A stretch of 64,000 bases of DNA from Pseudomonas iranensis (GCF_014268585.2 NZ_CP077092.1:930001-994000), one strand, 5' to 3'. Positions 33,199 to 42,890 are shown, numbered from the stretch's first letter. Numbers and translations: made by a program. The notes: a model not told the origin generated them from the sequence alone.

Positions 33199-34755
33199 TT
33201 AGCGTTTGTTGCCGCCCAGCGCGCCGGTCAGGCCGCCGAGTACCCCGCCCAGACCGCCAGTTGTGCCGCCAGTGGCAGTGCCGCTGTTGACCAGACCACC
33301 GACCGCTGCCACGGTGCCGCCGACGTTGGTAACCAGACCGCCGACAGCAGTGGTGACCGGGTTGTTGGTGGCGGCAATCGCTCCGCCGAGATTGCCGACG
33401 GCGGCGCCCACCTGATTTGTAAGACCAGCGACCGGAGTGCCGAGACCGGTAGCGGCGCCGACTTGTTGAGTGACAGTGGTGACCGCGCTGGTGACCGGAT
33501 TGAGGCCCGCACCGACTGCGGCGCCGACACTGGCCAGCGGCGACGTGGTTGCAGTGATCGGTGTGCCCGAGCCGCCAAGTACGGTGTTGATCGACGCAAT
33601 CGTGGTGCCCAGCCCGCCAGCGGTGACGCCGCCCGCACTGACCACGCCGCTGGTGCTGCCGGCATTCAGACCGCTGCCGACGTTGACCACGGCGCCGCCC
33701 ACGGTTTGCAGCAGACCGGTGCCGCCCAGCCCGCCACCGATGCCGCCAGTACCCGAGCCAGTGCCATTGGACACCAGGCCGCCCGCTTTGCCGACCGCCG
33801 TGCCGGTGTTGCTCAGGGCGCCGCCAAGGGTGTTGGTCAGGGCATTGCCGCTGCCTGCGTCGGTAACTTTGCCGCCGAGGCTGTTCACCGTGCCGCCCAC
33901 TTTCGAGATCACCCCTTTGAGCGGATCACCCAGGCCGGTGGCATCGCCGAGCTTGTCGGTGGTGCTCTCGACCATGGCGATCACCGGCACCAGGCCGCTG
34001 CCGACCTTGTTGGTCAACTGGCTGGTCGGGCCGCTGGTCAGTGAGGTGTTGAGGGTGTCGCCAAGCATGGTGACTTTTTCACCGATGCCATCGACCAGCG
34101 GCGCCACCCGGGTGACTACACCGCCAACGACGGGAACGCTACGGGTCGCGGTGTTCAGTTTGACGCTGAGGTCCGACACGCCGTCGCCAACATCGGAAAC
34201 CACGCCGCCAACCGAAGCGACGGTGGTGGTCAGGCCATTGGGGTCAGTGGCCAGTTTGCCGATGCCATCAGTGACGCCATCGCCCAGGGTGCTGACCACG
34301 TTGCCGGTGGTGTTGGCCACGCTTTGCACGATGCCGCCAGCGACCGGAACAGTGCTCAGCGAATCGCCGATCTGGCCGACGCCATCGCCGACACCGCTGA
34401 CGGTTTTGCCGACATCCTGAACAAGTGTTGTGGTCACCAGCGAAGGTGCAGCGGGATTGGTCGGGTTGGTGGGATCGGTCGGGTCTGTCGGATTGCTTGG
34501 GTTGGTCGGATCGGTGCCGCCGCCGGTACCGCCAGTGCCACCGGTTCCGCCGCCAGTGCCGCCAGTGCCGGCAGTATCGCCGCCGGTTCCGCCGCCCGCG
34601 CCACCGCTGCCATCGGTGCCCGCCGTGCCGTCCGCCGTCGAGCTGCCCGAACTGCTGCGATGGCCGCCACCGCCGCTGCTGCAGCCGACGAGGCCGACCG
34701 AAAGAATCAGTGCCAGAGCGATTGCCGATTTGGACCACATCACTTGAGTTTTCAT
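33199..34755 (-). CDS. Glycine-rich repetitive lipoprotein, candidate TPS cargo
   Basis: 518 residues from ATG 34755 (AGGAAT upstream). Lipobox LVGC with Cys25, then a Gly/Ser/Thr-rich linker (residues about 26-85) and a short Asp/Pro/Thr/Asn repeat (DPTNPSNPTDPTDP). The remaining ~420 residues repeat short units of the type VGGxVxxVGxxV (for example VPVVGGVVTRVAPLVDGIG), nearly free of aromatics. Automatic annotation may call such a protein collagen-like. I see no classical TPS domain. It is the first gene of a cargo-transporter pair and is probably a surface-exposed adhesin or matrix protein; that function is inference. Confidence 0.75.
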   Translation of the reverse strand: MKTQVMWSKSAIALALILSVGLVGCSSGGGGHRSSSGSSTADGTAGTDGSGGAGGGTGGDTAGTGGTGGGTGGTGGTGGGTDPTNPSNPTDPTDPTNPTNPAAPSLVTTTLVQDVGKTVSGVGDGVGQIGDSLSTVPVAGGIVQSVANTTGNVVSTLGDGVTDGIGKLATDPNGLTTTVASVGGVVSDVGDGVSDLSVKLNTATRSVPVVGGVVTRVAPLVDGIGEKVTMLGDTLNTSLTSGPTSQLTNKVGSGLVPVIAMVESTTDKLGDATGLGDPLKGVISKVGGTVNSLGGKVTDAGSGNALTNTLGGALSNTGTAVGKAGGLVSNGTGSGTGGIGGGLGGTGLLQTVGGAVVNVGSGLNAGSTSGVVSAGGVTAGGLGTTIASINTVLGGSGTPITATTSPLASVGAAVGAGLNPVTSAVTTVTQQVGAATGLGTPVAGLTNQVGAAVGNLGGAIAATNNPVTTAVGGLVTNVGGTVAAVGGLVNSGTATGGTTGGLGGVLGGLTGALGGNKR

Positions 34756-35058
34756 GATTGAGATTCCTGCACCTGTCACAACGTTACGTTGCCTTCGATG
34801 GCTCGCCGATCTGTCGTCGGCGATGCCTCGTCCGTGGCTGTAATCTCAGTCGAGGGCAGGTTTTTCACCATTCTCAAGTTGGTATTAACCCCTTTATATA
34901 GAGGGCTCGGCGCTACGCCGAAGGACTAATGCCCAGGTAATAAACGGGCAAAAAAAAGCCTTGAAATTCAAGGCTCGGTTTTTTCCAAAGCGGCGGGCAG
35001 GGCGCGGAAAAACTTAAGTGATATATACACAATTAACGGGTTTTTCCGCCCCGCCAGA
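34756..35058. other. Intergenic region holding the cargo promoter and a bidirectional terminator
   Basis: A TATATA box lies at about 34898 on the minus strand, upstream of the lipoprotein gene, and could be its -10; no clear -35 was found. The MaoC gene ends at 35059. The terminator at 34951-34985 is listed separately. No ORF of substance is present. Confidence 0.5.
34951..34985. terminator. Bidirectional intrinsic terminator
   Basis: AGCCTTGAA and TTCAAGGCT pair perfectly (34957-34975). The stem is bounded by seven As on the left and, after CGG, six Ts on the right. It can end the MaoC operon on the minus strand and any plus-strand transcript. Confidence 0.85.
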
Positions 35059-35913
35059 TCAGGCGATCGGTTGCCACTGACCGACCATATGTTCCAGGTC
35101 GCCGGCACCGACCAGGCCCAGTTCACCGCTGGAGCCCGCTGCACTGGCCAGTAACGTCACCTCGCTGGGCAGACGCACCGGTTTGCGAAAGTGCACGGCG
35201 ATTTCCAGGTTGGCTTTGGGCAGGTGATCGGAGAGTGCCGCCAGTGTCCGCGCCTTGTTCCACAGTCCATGGGCAATCGCGGTGGGAAAACCGAACATTT
35301 TGGCGCTCGCCGCACTGAGGTGAATCGGGTTGTAGTCGCCGGAGACTTTCGCATACTGGCGACCGATATCGGCCGGCGCAGTCCAGCGCGTCACCTCAAG
35401 CAAATCCTGCGACGGCTGCCAGTCCTGTGCCAGCGCCTCGCCCTCGAGTTTTACCCCGCGACAGAGCATCTGGCTTTCGGCTTCCCACAGCGGCCCGAGC
35501 TGATCGTCGAGGGTGGTCAACAGATCGAACGTCGCGCCCTTGGCATGTGGTTGCAGGTTGTGCACGCGCACGCTGACTTGCGCGCGACTGATCGCGCCCA
35601 TCGGCCGCAGCACGCGGATGCGGTTTCTCAGGTGAATCAGCCCCAGCAGCGGGAACGGAAAATCCCTGGCCGTGAGCAATTGCATCTGCAAGGCGAAGGC
35701 GAGGATGTGTGGATAGGTCGGCGGCAGCAGGCCGTCATCGACGAAACCGCAGACCTTGCGATAGGCTGCCAGCCGTTTGTTGTCGATATCGACCCAGCAA
35801 CGCAGGCCGCTATCGGGCAGTTGCGTACCGGTGATTTTGCGTCGCGTCGCTGCGCGCGAATAAAGCCCCGGCAGACTCGGTTCGCGATCCAGCGTGTGCC
35901 ATTCGATGCTCAT
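35059..35913 (-). CDS. MaoC-like dehydratase/hydratase
   Basis: 284 residues from ATG 35913, 2 bp after the FabG-like stop. The C-terminal half holds the hot-dog hydratase motif: Asp and His in YAKVSGDYNPIHLSAASAKMFGFPTAIAHGLW. The N-terminal half is a degenerate hot-dog, giving the double-hot-dog layout of (R)-specific enoyl-CoA or acyl-ACP hydratases. With the FabG-like reductase and the divergent thiolase it could form a short fatty-acyl module. The substrate length is not readable. Confidence 0.88.
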   Translation of the reverse strand: MSIEWHTLDREPSLPGLYSRAATRRKITGTQLPDSGLRCWVDIDNKRLAAYRKVCGFVDDGLLPPTYPHILAFALQMQLLTARDFPFPLLGLIHLRNRIRVLRPMGAISRAQVSVRVHNLQPHAKGATFDLLTTLDDQLGPLWEAESQMLCRGVKLEGEALAQDWQPSQDLLEVTRWTAPADIGRQYAKVSGDYNPIHLSAASAKMFGFPTAIAHGLWNKARTLAALSDHLPKANLEIAVHFRKPVRLPSEVTLLASAAGSSGELGLVGAGDLEHMVGQWQPIA

Positions 35914-35915
35914 GC

Positions 35916-37268
35916 TCAAGCCCCCAGAACACTTTGCCCACAGACCCGCAACGCCTGCCCGGTGAACGCGCCCGTGCCCGGTTGCGCCAGCCACGCCACG
36001 GCTTCGGCGACGTCTTGCGGCAAGCCGCCCTGGCCCAGCGAACTCATGCGCCGCCCGGCTTCGCGCAGGCCGAATGGAATGTGCGCAGTCATTTGCGTTT
36101 CGATGAAACCCGGGGCGACGGCGTTGATGCTGATGCCGCGTTCCAGCAGCGTCGGCGCCCAGGCCTGGGCCAGACCGATCAGGCCAGCCTTGCTCGCCGC
36201 GTAGTTGGTTTGCCCGCGATTGCCGGCGATGCCGCTGATCGAGGCGAGCAGGACCACCCGTGCGTTGTCGCGCAGGGTGCCGCTGTCGAGCAGCGCCTTG
36301 GTCAGCACTTGCGGCGCGTTGAGGTTGACGGCCAGCACCGCGTCCCAGAATTCCGGGGTCATATTGGCCAGGGTTTTGTCACGGGTGATGCCGGCGTTGT
36401 GCACGAGGATGTCGAGGCCGTCGGGCAGCTGTTCGATCAAGTGCGCGGCGGCGTCATCGGCGCAGATATCGAGTGTGATCGCCCGGCCACCGAGGCGCGC
36501 GGCGAGGGCCTCGAGGTCGGTCTTGGCCGGCGGTACATCGAGCAGAATCACCTCTGCGCCATCGCGGGCGAGGGTTTCGGCAATCGACGCGCCAATGCCG
36601 CGCGCGGCACCGGTGACCAGCGCCTTGCGCCCGGCCAGCGGTCGGGTCCAGTCGGTCACTGGCGTGGCGCACGCGGTCAGGCGAATCACCTGGCCGGAAA
36701 CGAATGCGCTTTTCGGCGAGAGGAAGAATCGCAGCGGGCCTTCCAGTTGATCTTCGGCACCTTCGCCGACGTAGATCAACTGCAACGTACCACCGCCGCG
36801 CAGCTCCTTGGCCAGCGAGCGCGAAAAGCCTTCAAGTGCTCGCTGCGCGCTGGAGGCGAACGGGTCGCCCAGGCTTTCCGGCGCGCGGCCGAGAATCACC
36901 AGATGCGCGCTATGGTCGAGATTCTTCATCAATGGCTGGAAGAATTCGCGCAACTGCTTGAGCTGGTCGGTGTGTTGCAGAGCGCTGGCGTCGAACACCA
37001 CCGCTTTGATTTTCGGCCCGTGGCCGGGGATCCACGCGGTGGCCAGCGAGGGCTCGGTGCCGTAGCTGTAGATTGCATCGGTCAAGCGGTTGGCAAACAC
37101 GCCGATCCGTTCGGCCAGCGGCCCGCCACCGAGCAACAGGGCGCCCTCGATCGGCCGCAGACGCCCCGCCTGCCAGCGTTCCAGCCGCACCGGCGACGGC
37201 AGGCCCAAGGCCCCGACCAGACGATGGCCGAAGGATGAGTTGGCGAAGTCGATATAGCGGTCAGACAT
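35916..37268 (-). CDS. 3-oxoacyl-ACP reductase, two-domain FabG (FabG4-like)
   Basis: 450 residues, longer than ordinary FabG (about 245). The first ~200 residues are a degenerate Rossmann domain (ALLLGGGPLAERIG). The second domain is a complete SDR: ALVTGAARGIGAS, NAGITRDKTLANM, catalytic Ser in LASISGIAGNRGQTNYAASKAG with the YxxxK pair, and APGFIETQMT. Such high-molecular-weight FabGs reduce 3-oxoacyl-CoA or -ACP with NAD(P)H. It is co-transcribed with the MaoC gene and divergent from the thiolase. Confidence 0.9.
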   Translation of the reverse strand: MSDRYIDFANSSFGHRLVGALGLPSPVRLERWQAGRLRPIEGALLLGGGPLAERIGVFANRLTDAIYSYGTEPSLATAWIPGHGPKIKAVVFDASALQHTDQLKQLREFFQPLMKNLDHSAHLVILGRAPESLGDPFASSAQRALEGFSRSLAKELRGGGTLQLIYVGEGAEDQLEGPLRFFLSPKSAFVSGQVIRLTACATPVTDWTRPLAGRKALVTGAARGIGASIAETLARDGAEVILLDVPPAKTDLEALAARLGGRAITLDICADDAAAHLIEQLPDGLDILVHNAGITRDKTLANMTPEFWDAVLAVNLNAPQVLTKALLDSGTLRDNARVVLLASISGIAGNRGQTNYAASKAGLIGLAQAWAPTLLERGISINAVAPGFIETQMTAHIPFGLREAGRRMSSLGQGGLPQDVAEAVAWLAQPGTGAFTGQALRVCGQSVLGA

Positions 37269-37394
37269 GGAACGCTCTCCAGAAGTTGGGGTTCAAAGTG
37301 TGGACTGTCTACGGCAATCAATCGTTCGATCGGCGCAATAAGGCCTACGCTTGAACACTCAGGTTTAGCAGGTCTTGCAGATAAATGCGGTTCA

Positions 37395-37486
37395 TGTGGG
37401 AGCGAGCCTGCTCGCGAAGGCGCTGTATCAGGCGCTGAAGAGGCTGAATGTGCCGGCCTCTTCGCGAGCAGGCTCGCTTCCACAGG
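37395..37486. repeat. REP pair (GCGAG/CTCGC class)
   Basis: GGAGCGAGCCTGCTCGCGAA and TTCGCGAGCAGGCTCGCTTCC face each other. The pair sits in the divergent promoter region between the FabG-like gene and the thiolase, which is an unusual place for REPs. Confidence 0.9.
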
Positions 37487-37525
37487 GATTGGGCAAATTT
37501 CGACCATTTGGAACAGGAGCTTTTC

Positions 37526-38803
37526 ATGACCCAGCTGCGCCGCGTCGCGATCATTGGCGGTAACCGCATCCCTTTCGCCCGCTCCAACGGGCCGTACGCC
37601 ACCGCAAGCAATCAGGCGATGCTCACCGCCGCGCTGGAAGGCCTGATCGAACGCTACAACCTGCATGGCCAGCGCATCGGCGAAGTGGTGGCGGGCGCGG
37701 TGCTTAAATTGTCACGGGATATGAACCTGACCCGCGAATGCGTGCTCGGCTCGCGCTTGTCTCCGATGACGCCGGCCTATGACATCCAGCAAGCCTGCGG
37801 CACCGGTCTGGAAGCGGCGCTGCTGGTGGCGAATAAAATCGCCCTCGGCCAGATCGACTGCGGCATTGCCGGCGGCGTCGACACCACTTCCGATGCGCCG
37901 ATCAGCGTCAGCGAAGGCCTGCGCAGGATTCTTCTGCAGGCCAACCGCGCCAAGAGCACCGGCGACAAACTGAAAACCCTTTTGCAGTTGCGGCCCCAGC
38001 ATCTTATTCCCGAATTCCCGCGCAACGGCGAGCCGCGCACCGGCCTGTCGATGGGCGAGCACTGTGAGCTGATGGCGCAGACTTGGAATATCCCCCGCGA
38101 AGAACAGGATCAACTTGCCCTCGAAAGCCATCACAAACTCGCCGCTTCCTACAGCGAAGGCTGGCACAACGATCTGATGACGCCGTTTCTTGGCCTGACC
38201 CGCGACAACAATCTGCGCCCGGACCTGACCCTGGAAAAACTCGCCACGCTGAAACCGGCCTTCGAGAAAAGCGCCAAGGGCACGCTGACGGCCGGCAATT
38301 CCACGCCGCTCACCGATGGCGCGTCGGTGGTGTTGCTGGGAAGTGAGGAATGGGCCAAAGCGCGCGGCTTGCCGATCCTCGCTTATCTGCGCGACGGCGA
38401 AGCGGCGGCGGTGGATTTCGTCAACGGTGCCGAGGGCCTGCTGATGGCGCCGGTGTACGCCGTGCCACGCTTGCTGGCGCGCAACGGCCTGACCTTGCAG
38501 GATTTTGATTACTACGAAATCCACGAAGCCTTCGCCGCGCAGGTCTTGTGCACGCTCAAGGCCTGGGAAGATCCGGAATATTGCAAAACCCGCTTGGGGC
38601 TCGATGCACCGTTGGGTTCGATTGATCGCAGTCGGCTCAATGTAAAAGGCAGTTCGCTGGCGGCGGGGCATCCGTTCGCCGCGACGGGCGGGCGCATTGT
38701 CGCGAACCTGGCCAAACTGCTGGATGCGGCGGGCAAGGGCCGAGGCTTGATTTCGATCTGTGCGGCGGGCGGGCAGGGTGTCACCGCGATCATTGAACGC
38801 TGA
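37526..38803 (+). CDS. Acetyl-CoA C-acetyltransferase (thiolase)
   Basis: 425 residues from ATG 37526, with CAGGAG 9 bp upstream. The nucleophile is Cys91 in QQACGTGLEAA. The second half has NVKGSSLAAGHPFAATGGR (catalytic His) and the C-terminal CAAGGQGVTAI (second Cys), so the enzyme is complete. Its size and NGPYATASNQ start resemble FadI-type thiolases. It condenses or cleaves 3-oxoacyl-CoA and is divergent from the reductase-hydratase pair. Confidence 0.93.
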   Translation: MTQLRRVAIIGGNRIPFARSNGPYATASNQAMLTAALEGLIERYNLHGQRIGEVVAGAVLKLSRDMNLTRECVLGSRLSPMTPAYDIQQACGTGLEAALLVANKIALGQIDCGIAGGVDTTSDAPISVSEGLRRILLQANRAKSTGDKLKTLLQLRPQHLIPEFPRNGEPRTGLSMGEHCELMAQTWNIPREEQDQLALESHHKLAASYSEGWHNDLMTPFLGLTRDNNLRPDLTLEKLATLKPAFEKSAKGTLTAGNSTPLTDGASVVLLGSEEWAKARGLPILAYLRDGEAAAVDFVNGAEGLLMAPVYAVPRLLARNGLTLQDFDYYEIHEAFAAQVLCTLKAWEDPEYCKTRLGLDAPLGSIDRSRLNVKGSSLAAGHPFAATGGRIVANLAKLLDAAGKGRGLISICAAGGQGVTAIIER

Positions 38804-38805
38804 AA

Positions 38806-38873
38806 AAGCCCCTCACCCTAACCCTCTCCCAAAGGGAGAGGGGACTGATGGGGGGATGCTCGAAATCGACGCC
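38806..38873. repeat. Left part of a CCCTCTCCC-family repeat split by the IS3 element
   Basis: CCCTCACCCTAACCCTCTCCC followed by AAAGGGAGAGGGG marks one end of the repeat. It continues to GACGCC, where the insertion begins. The matching right end is 40130-40262. It also forms the 3' hairpin of the thiolase transcript. Confidence 0.85.
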
Positions 38874-38881
38874 TGCAGTGG

Positions 38882-39727
38882 TCAACTAATTCCGGACACC
38901 TCGATAGGTGGTTTTGACGCCATCGCCCGCTCATAGACGGTCGGTGGCAGATAGCCCAGTTTCGAGTGCAGCCGTTCGTTGTTGTAAAACCCAACGATGT
39001 ACTCGGTGATGTCGCGGATCGCTTCAGCATGGTTCGCGTAGTCACGTCGCCATACCCGTTCCATTTTCAAACTCAGGAAGAAGCGCTCCATCACGGCATT
39101 GTCCCAGCAATTACCTTTACGGCTCATGCTCTGCTGCATGTCGTTTCTTGCCAATAACTCTCTGTAAGTTGCGCTCGCGTATTGGCTGCCACGATCCGAG
39201 TGGGCAATCAGTCCTGGCGGTGGTTGACGTTGCGCGATGGCCAGCTGCATTGCGGTGCACACCAGCTCTGCCGGCATGTTGGGAGCCATCGACCAGCCCA
39301 CGATCTTGCGTGAAAACAAGTCCAATACCACGGCCAGGTACAGCCAGCCACTGCGGGTGCGGATGTAGGTGATGTCAGCCACCCATGCCTTGTTTGGTGC
39401 CGCTGGATCAAATTTTCGGTTCAGCACATTCCCAGCAATCGGCAGGTCATGATTGCTATCGGTCGTGTGTACAAACTTGCGCTTCCATGCCGAGCGTAGG
39501 CCGTTGGCACGCATCAGACGGCGGATTTTATACAGCCCAACAGACAAGCCTTTGCCACGCAAAGCGTCGCGCAATGGGCGGCTGCCGTAGCAGCCACCAC
39601 TCTCGGCAAAAGAAGCCTTGAGCTGCACAACGACAGGGCAACTCTGCCGAACGGGCGCATCAACCCGCTTCTGAGACTCATAGAAGCCCGAACGGCTAAT
39701 GCTCAGTAGTCGACAGACATGTGCCAC
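38882..39727 (-). CDS. IS3-family transposase OrfB (DDE domain)
   Basis: 281 residues reading from GTG 39727, though the real product is probably an OrfAB fusion made by -1 frameshifting. An HTH_21-like segment (CYGSRPLRDALRGKGLSVGLYKIRRLM) precedes the rve integrase core. The first Asp is in WVADITYIRTRSGWLYLAVV, the second in HSDRGSQYAS, and the Glu in NAVMERFFLSLK. The stop codon lies inside the terminal inverted repeat. Confidence 0.93.
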   Translation of the reverse strand: MAHVCRLLSISRSGFYESQKRVDAPVRQSCPVVVQLKASFAESGGCYGSRPLRDALRGKGLSVGLYKIRRLMRANGLRSAWKRKFVHTTDSNHDLPIAGNVLNRKFDPAAPNKAWVADITYIRTRSGWLYLAVVLDLFSRKIVGWSMAPNMPAELVCTAMQLAIAQRQPPPGLIAHSDRGSQYASATYRELLARNDMQQSMSRKGNCWDNAVMERFFLSLKMERVWRRDYANHAEAIRDITEYIVGFYNNERLHSKLGYLPPTVYERAMASKPPIEVSGIS

Positions 39728-39768
39728 TGAGTAAGCCTTCTCTTGCAGCTGCCGAACCAGTCGATACC

Positions 39769-40095
<327 letters not shown>

Positions 40096-40129
40096 CTATC
40101 GGGGTGTCCGGGGAAATTAGACCACTGCA

Positions 40130-40262
40130 GCCGACCTGAGCGCCCTTCACCGAATCCAAAGCTGCGATTCAAACCAGAAGCGCTGCGGTCTCTCAGGTCG
40201 ATGCATTACGGGAGACACCGCAGTCGGCCCCCTCTCCCTCTGGGAGAGGGCTGGGGTGAGGG
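40130..40262. repeat. Right part of the repeat split by the IS3 element
   Basis: It begins with the GCC target duplicate. It contains CTCAGGTCGATG, related to the CAGGTCGGTG motif of the other family members, and ends with CCCTCTCCCTCTGGGAGAGGG and GGGGTGAGGGC. Joined to 38806-38873 it would make one intact unit of about 200 bp. Confidence 0.85.
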
Positions 40263-40492
40263 CAACAGAAGTTCACCGACCATGTCAGATTCTGTCGCAA
40301 ATGCCCTTGCCGGCCGATACCAATCAATGCCACGGTCTCGGCTATGATTCGCCCGGGTCGCTGCGATTGATCCGGCACAGTGTGTGCATCCTCAAGGTTC
40401 ACAGGTCGGCAACCCCTCCCCGTCGGGCGAGGATTGCCGTATAACGAGTGACATTCGCGTGTTTGGTAATAAAGGACCCACAATAAAAGCTG

Positions 40493-41389
40493 ATGAAGAC
40501 TCCAAAACGCATTGAACCCCTGATCGAGGACGGTCTGGTCGACGAAGTGCTGCGCCCACTGATGAGTGGCAAAGAGGCAGCTGTTTATGTAGTGCGCTGC
40601 GGCAATCAGTTACGTTGCGCCAAGGTCTACAAGGAGGCGAATAAACGCAGTTTCCGCCAGGCAGCCGAGTATCAGGAAGGCCGCAAGGTTCGTAACAGCC
40701 GTCAGGCGCGGGCCATGGCGAAGGGGTCCAAGTTCGGTCGCAAAGAGACCGAAGACGCCTGGCAGAACGCCGAAGTGGCGGCGCTGTTCCGTCTCGCCGG
40801 CGCCGGTGTGCGAGTGCCCAAACCCTATGACTTCCTCGACGGCGTGCTGTTGATGGAGCTGGTGGCCGACGAATTCGGCGACGCCGCGCCGCGTCTGAAT
40901 GACGTGGTGCTGGAGCCGGATCAGGCGCGCGAATATCACGCGTTCCTGATTTCGCAGATCGTGCTGATGTTGTGTACTGGTCTGGTGCACGGTGACCTCT
41001 CCGAGTTCAACGTGCTGCTGACCCCGACCGGCCCGGTCATCATCGACCTGCCCCAGGCAGTCGACGCTGCGGGCAACAACCACGCGTTCAGCATGCTCGA
41101 GCGTGACGTTGGCAACATGGCTTCGTACTTCGGCCGTTTCGCGCCGGAATTGAAGAAGACCAAGTACGCCAAGGAAATGTGGGCGTTGTACGAAGCCGGC
41201 ACCTTGCACCCGAACAGTGTGCTGACCGGCGAGTTCGACGATCCGGAGGACCTGGCGGATGTCGGCGGGGTGCTGCGCGAAATCGAAGCGGCGCGCCTCG
41301 ACGAGGAACGCAAGCAGGCCATTCGCGCGGCGGACGACGCGCCGAAAGGCAAACCCGAAGAACCGCCTCCACCGCCGTGGATGCAGTGA
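40493..41389 (+). CDS. RIO1-family serine protein kinase
   Basis: 298 residues from ATG 40493. The RIO kinase fold is recognisable: GKEAAVYVVRCG as the flexible P-loop, the ATP-anchoring Lys in CAKVYKEANKRSF, the catalytic loop LVHGDLSEFNVLL, and the metal-binding Asp in VIIDLPQAV. The C-terminal tail is Pro-rich (EEPPPPPWMQ). Bacterial RIO kinases are widespread in gammaproteobacteria but their targets are largely unknown. It is monocistronic and followed by an intrinsic terminator. The gene lies between two IS insertions and is intact. Confidence 0.9.
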   Translation: MKTPKRIEPLIEDGLVDEVLRPLMSGKEAAVYVVRCGNQLRCAKVYKEANKRSFRQAAEYQEGRKVRNSRQARAMAKGSKFGRKETEDAWQNAEVAALFRLAGAGVRVPKPYDFLDGVLLMELVADEFGDAAPRLNDVVLEPDQAREYHAFLISQIVLMLCTGLVHGDLSEFNVLLTPTGPVIIDLPQAVDAAGNNHAFSMLERDVGNMASYFGRFAPELKKTKYAKEMWALYEAGTLHPNSVLTGEFDDPEDLADVGGVLREIEAARLDEERKQAIRAADDAPKGKPEEPPPPPWMQ

Positions 41390-41404
41390 TCGCGTGATGA
41401 AAAA

Positions 41405-41427
41405 GCCCGGCTTCGGCCGGGTTTTTT
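41405..41427 (+). terminator. Intrinsic terminator of the RIO kinase gene
   Basis: CCCGGC (41406-41411), UUCG tetraloop, GCCGGG (41416-41421), then six Ts. It starts 16 bp after the stop codon. Confidence 0.93.
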
Positions 41428-41440
41428 GTTTGAGTCAAAA

Positions 41441-41605
41441 AGCACCCTCACCCCAGCCCTCTCCCGGAGGGAGAGGGGGCCGACCGAGGTGTCTTTAGCC
41501 ATACATCGACCTGAAAAAACCGAGTCGATTATGGATTCAAAGAAAAACGTTCAGGTCGGTGTATCTCCCAAATATCCCCCAATCGGTCCCCTCTCCCTTT
41601 GGGAG
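41441..41605. repeat. Left part of a CCCTCTCCC-family repeat split by the IS481 element
   Basis: It holds the opening palindrome (CCCTCTCCCGGAGGGAGAGGG), the central TTCAGGTCGGTGTA motif, and the first half of the closing palindrome up to CCCTTTGGGAG. The other half resumes at 42891. The last five bases GGGAG are duplicated at 42891-42895. Confidence 0.9.
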
Positions 41606-42890
41606 TGTATGTACCGGAGACATGGTGGACAGGTGTTCGGAGACATGGTGGACACATTTTAATAGACACATTGCTCATCGCGAAGGAGATGGCCTGTGTC
41701 TTGGCAAGAGGTGTCCACCGTGCAGCTTCGTTCGGAATTCGTGCTGTTGGCTCGGCAAGAAGGGGCCAATGTTCGGCAGCTTTGCCGTCGATTCAATATC
41801 AGCCCAAGCACTGCCTACAAATGGCTCAGCAGGTATGAAAATCTCGGTGCGCAAGGGTTGATCGATCAGTCTCGACGACCAAAGACGTCACCCAAACGCT
41901 GCGCTGAAGAGGTTGAGCAGCAGATTTTGACCATGAGTCAGGAGTACGCCGCTTGGGGCGCTCGCAAGCTCAAGCGCGTGTTGGAAGACGACGGCAAGGT
42001 GATGCCCTCTGTCAGCACCGTGCATGCGGTTTTACAGCGTCATTCGCGCGTTGATCCAAAGGCTGCCGAGGTCAAACCGTTTATCCGGTTCGAGCACGAG
42101 GCGCCCAACGATCTTTGGCAGATCGACTTCAAGGGCCATATCAGCCTGAGCCACGGACGTTGCCATCCGCTGACGATACTGGACGATCACTCACGGTTCT
42201 CACTGTGCATCGCTGCGTGCGCCAATGAGCAGCGCCGAACCGTCCAGGATCATCTAATGCGGGCCTTTCGGCTCTACGGTCTGCCTCTGCGCATGACGAT
42301 GGACAACGGTTCGCCATGGGGTGACCAGACCGGCGTTTATACCGCGCTGGAGGTCTGGCTGATGAGCCAGGGCATCAAGGTCGGCCACTCCCGACCTTAT
42401 CACCCGCAAACCCAAGGAAAGCTGGAGCGCTTCCACCGCAGCCTGAAAAATGAAGTCCTGCAAGGCCGGTATTTCACCGATCTCGACGATGCGCAACAGG
42501 CGTTTGATATCTGGCGTGAAATCTACAATCAGAAGCGTCCGCATCAAGCGTTGAACATGCAGGTTCCTGCTACTCGCTACAGCAGCAGCCCACGGGAATA
42601 CCAGGAGCAACCAGCGGCACCGGAGTACGACGATGGGAATGTGGTCAGGAAGGTTCAGGTAAAAGGAGAGATCTACTGGAGGAACCGTGAATACACAGTC
42701 GGAAAGGCTTTTCACGGGAGGTCAGTAGCTATCCGGGAAACGACGGAGGACGGCATCTACGATGTCTACTGGAGTAGACATCGTATCGCCCGAATCGACT
42801 TGAACTTGCAGACCGTTACGGCAGGTAAGAAGATCTAAAACCGTCCACCATGTCTCCGAACATGTGTCCACCATGTCTCCGGTACATACA
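41606..42890 (+). mobile_element. Complete IS481-family insertion sequence, 1285 bp
   Basis: The ends are inverted repeats starting TGTATGTACCGGAGACATGG on the left, with the complement on the right. The motif GGAGACATGGTGGACA occurs twice at each end, likely transposase-binding sites. The flanking 5-bp direct repeat GGGAG is the target duplication. One transposase gene fills the interior on the plus strand. The element has split a REP-like palindrome exactly in its right arm. Confidence 0.93.
41696..42838 (+). CDS. IS481-family transposase
   Basis: 380 residues from GTG 41696 with AGGAG 8 bp upstream. An N-terminal helix-turn-helix (ANVRQLCRRFNISPSTAYKWLSRY) is followed by the rve catalytic core: Asp in NDLWQIDFKGHISLSHG, Asp in LRMTMDNGSPWG, Glu in HPQTQGKLERFHRSL. 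It is complete and looks functional. Confidence 0.95.
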   Translation: MSWQEVSTVQLRSEFVLLARQEGANVRQLCRRFNISPSTAYKWLSRYENLGAQGLIDQSRRPKTSPKRCAEEVEQQILTMSQEYAAWGARKLKRVLEDDGKVMPSVSTVHAVLQRHSRVDPKAAEVKPFIRFEHEAPNDLWQIDFKGHISLSHGRCHPLTILDDHSRFSLCIAACANEQRRTVQDHLMRAFRLYGLPLRMTMDNGSPWGDQTGVYTALEVWLMSQGIKVGHSRPYHPQTQGKLERFHRSLKNEVLQGRYFTDLDDAQQAFDIWREIYNQKRPHQALNMQVPATRYSSSPREYQEQPAAPEYDDGNVVRKVQVKGEIYWRNREYTVGKAFHGRSVAIRETTEDGIYDVYWSRHRIARIDLNLQTVTAGKKI

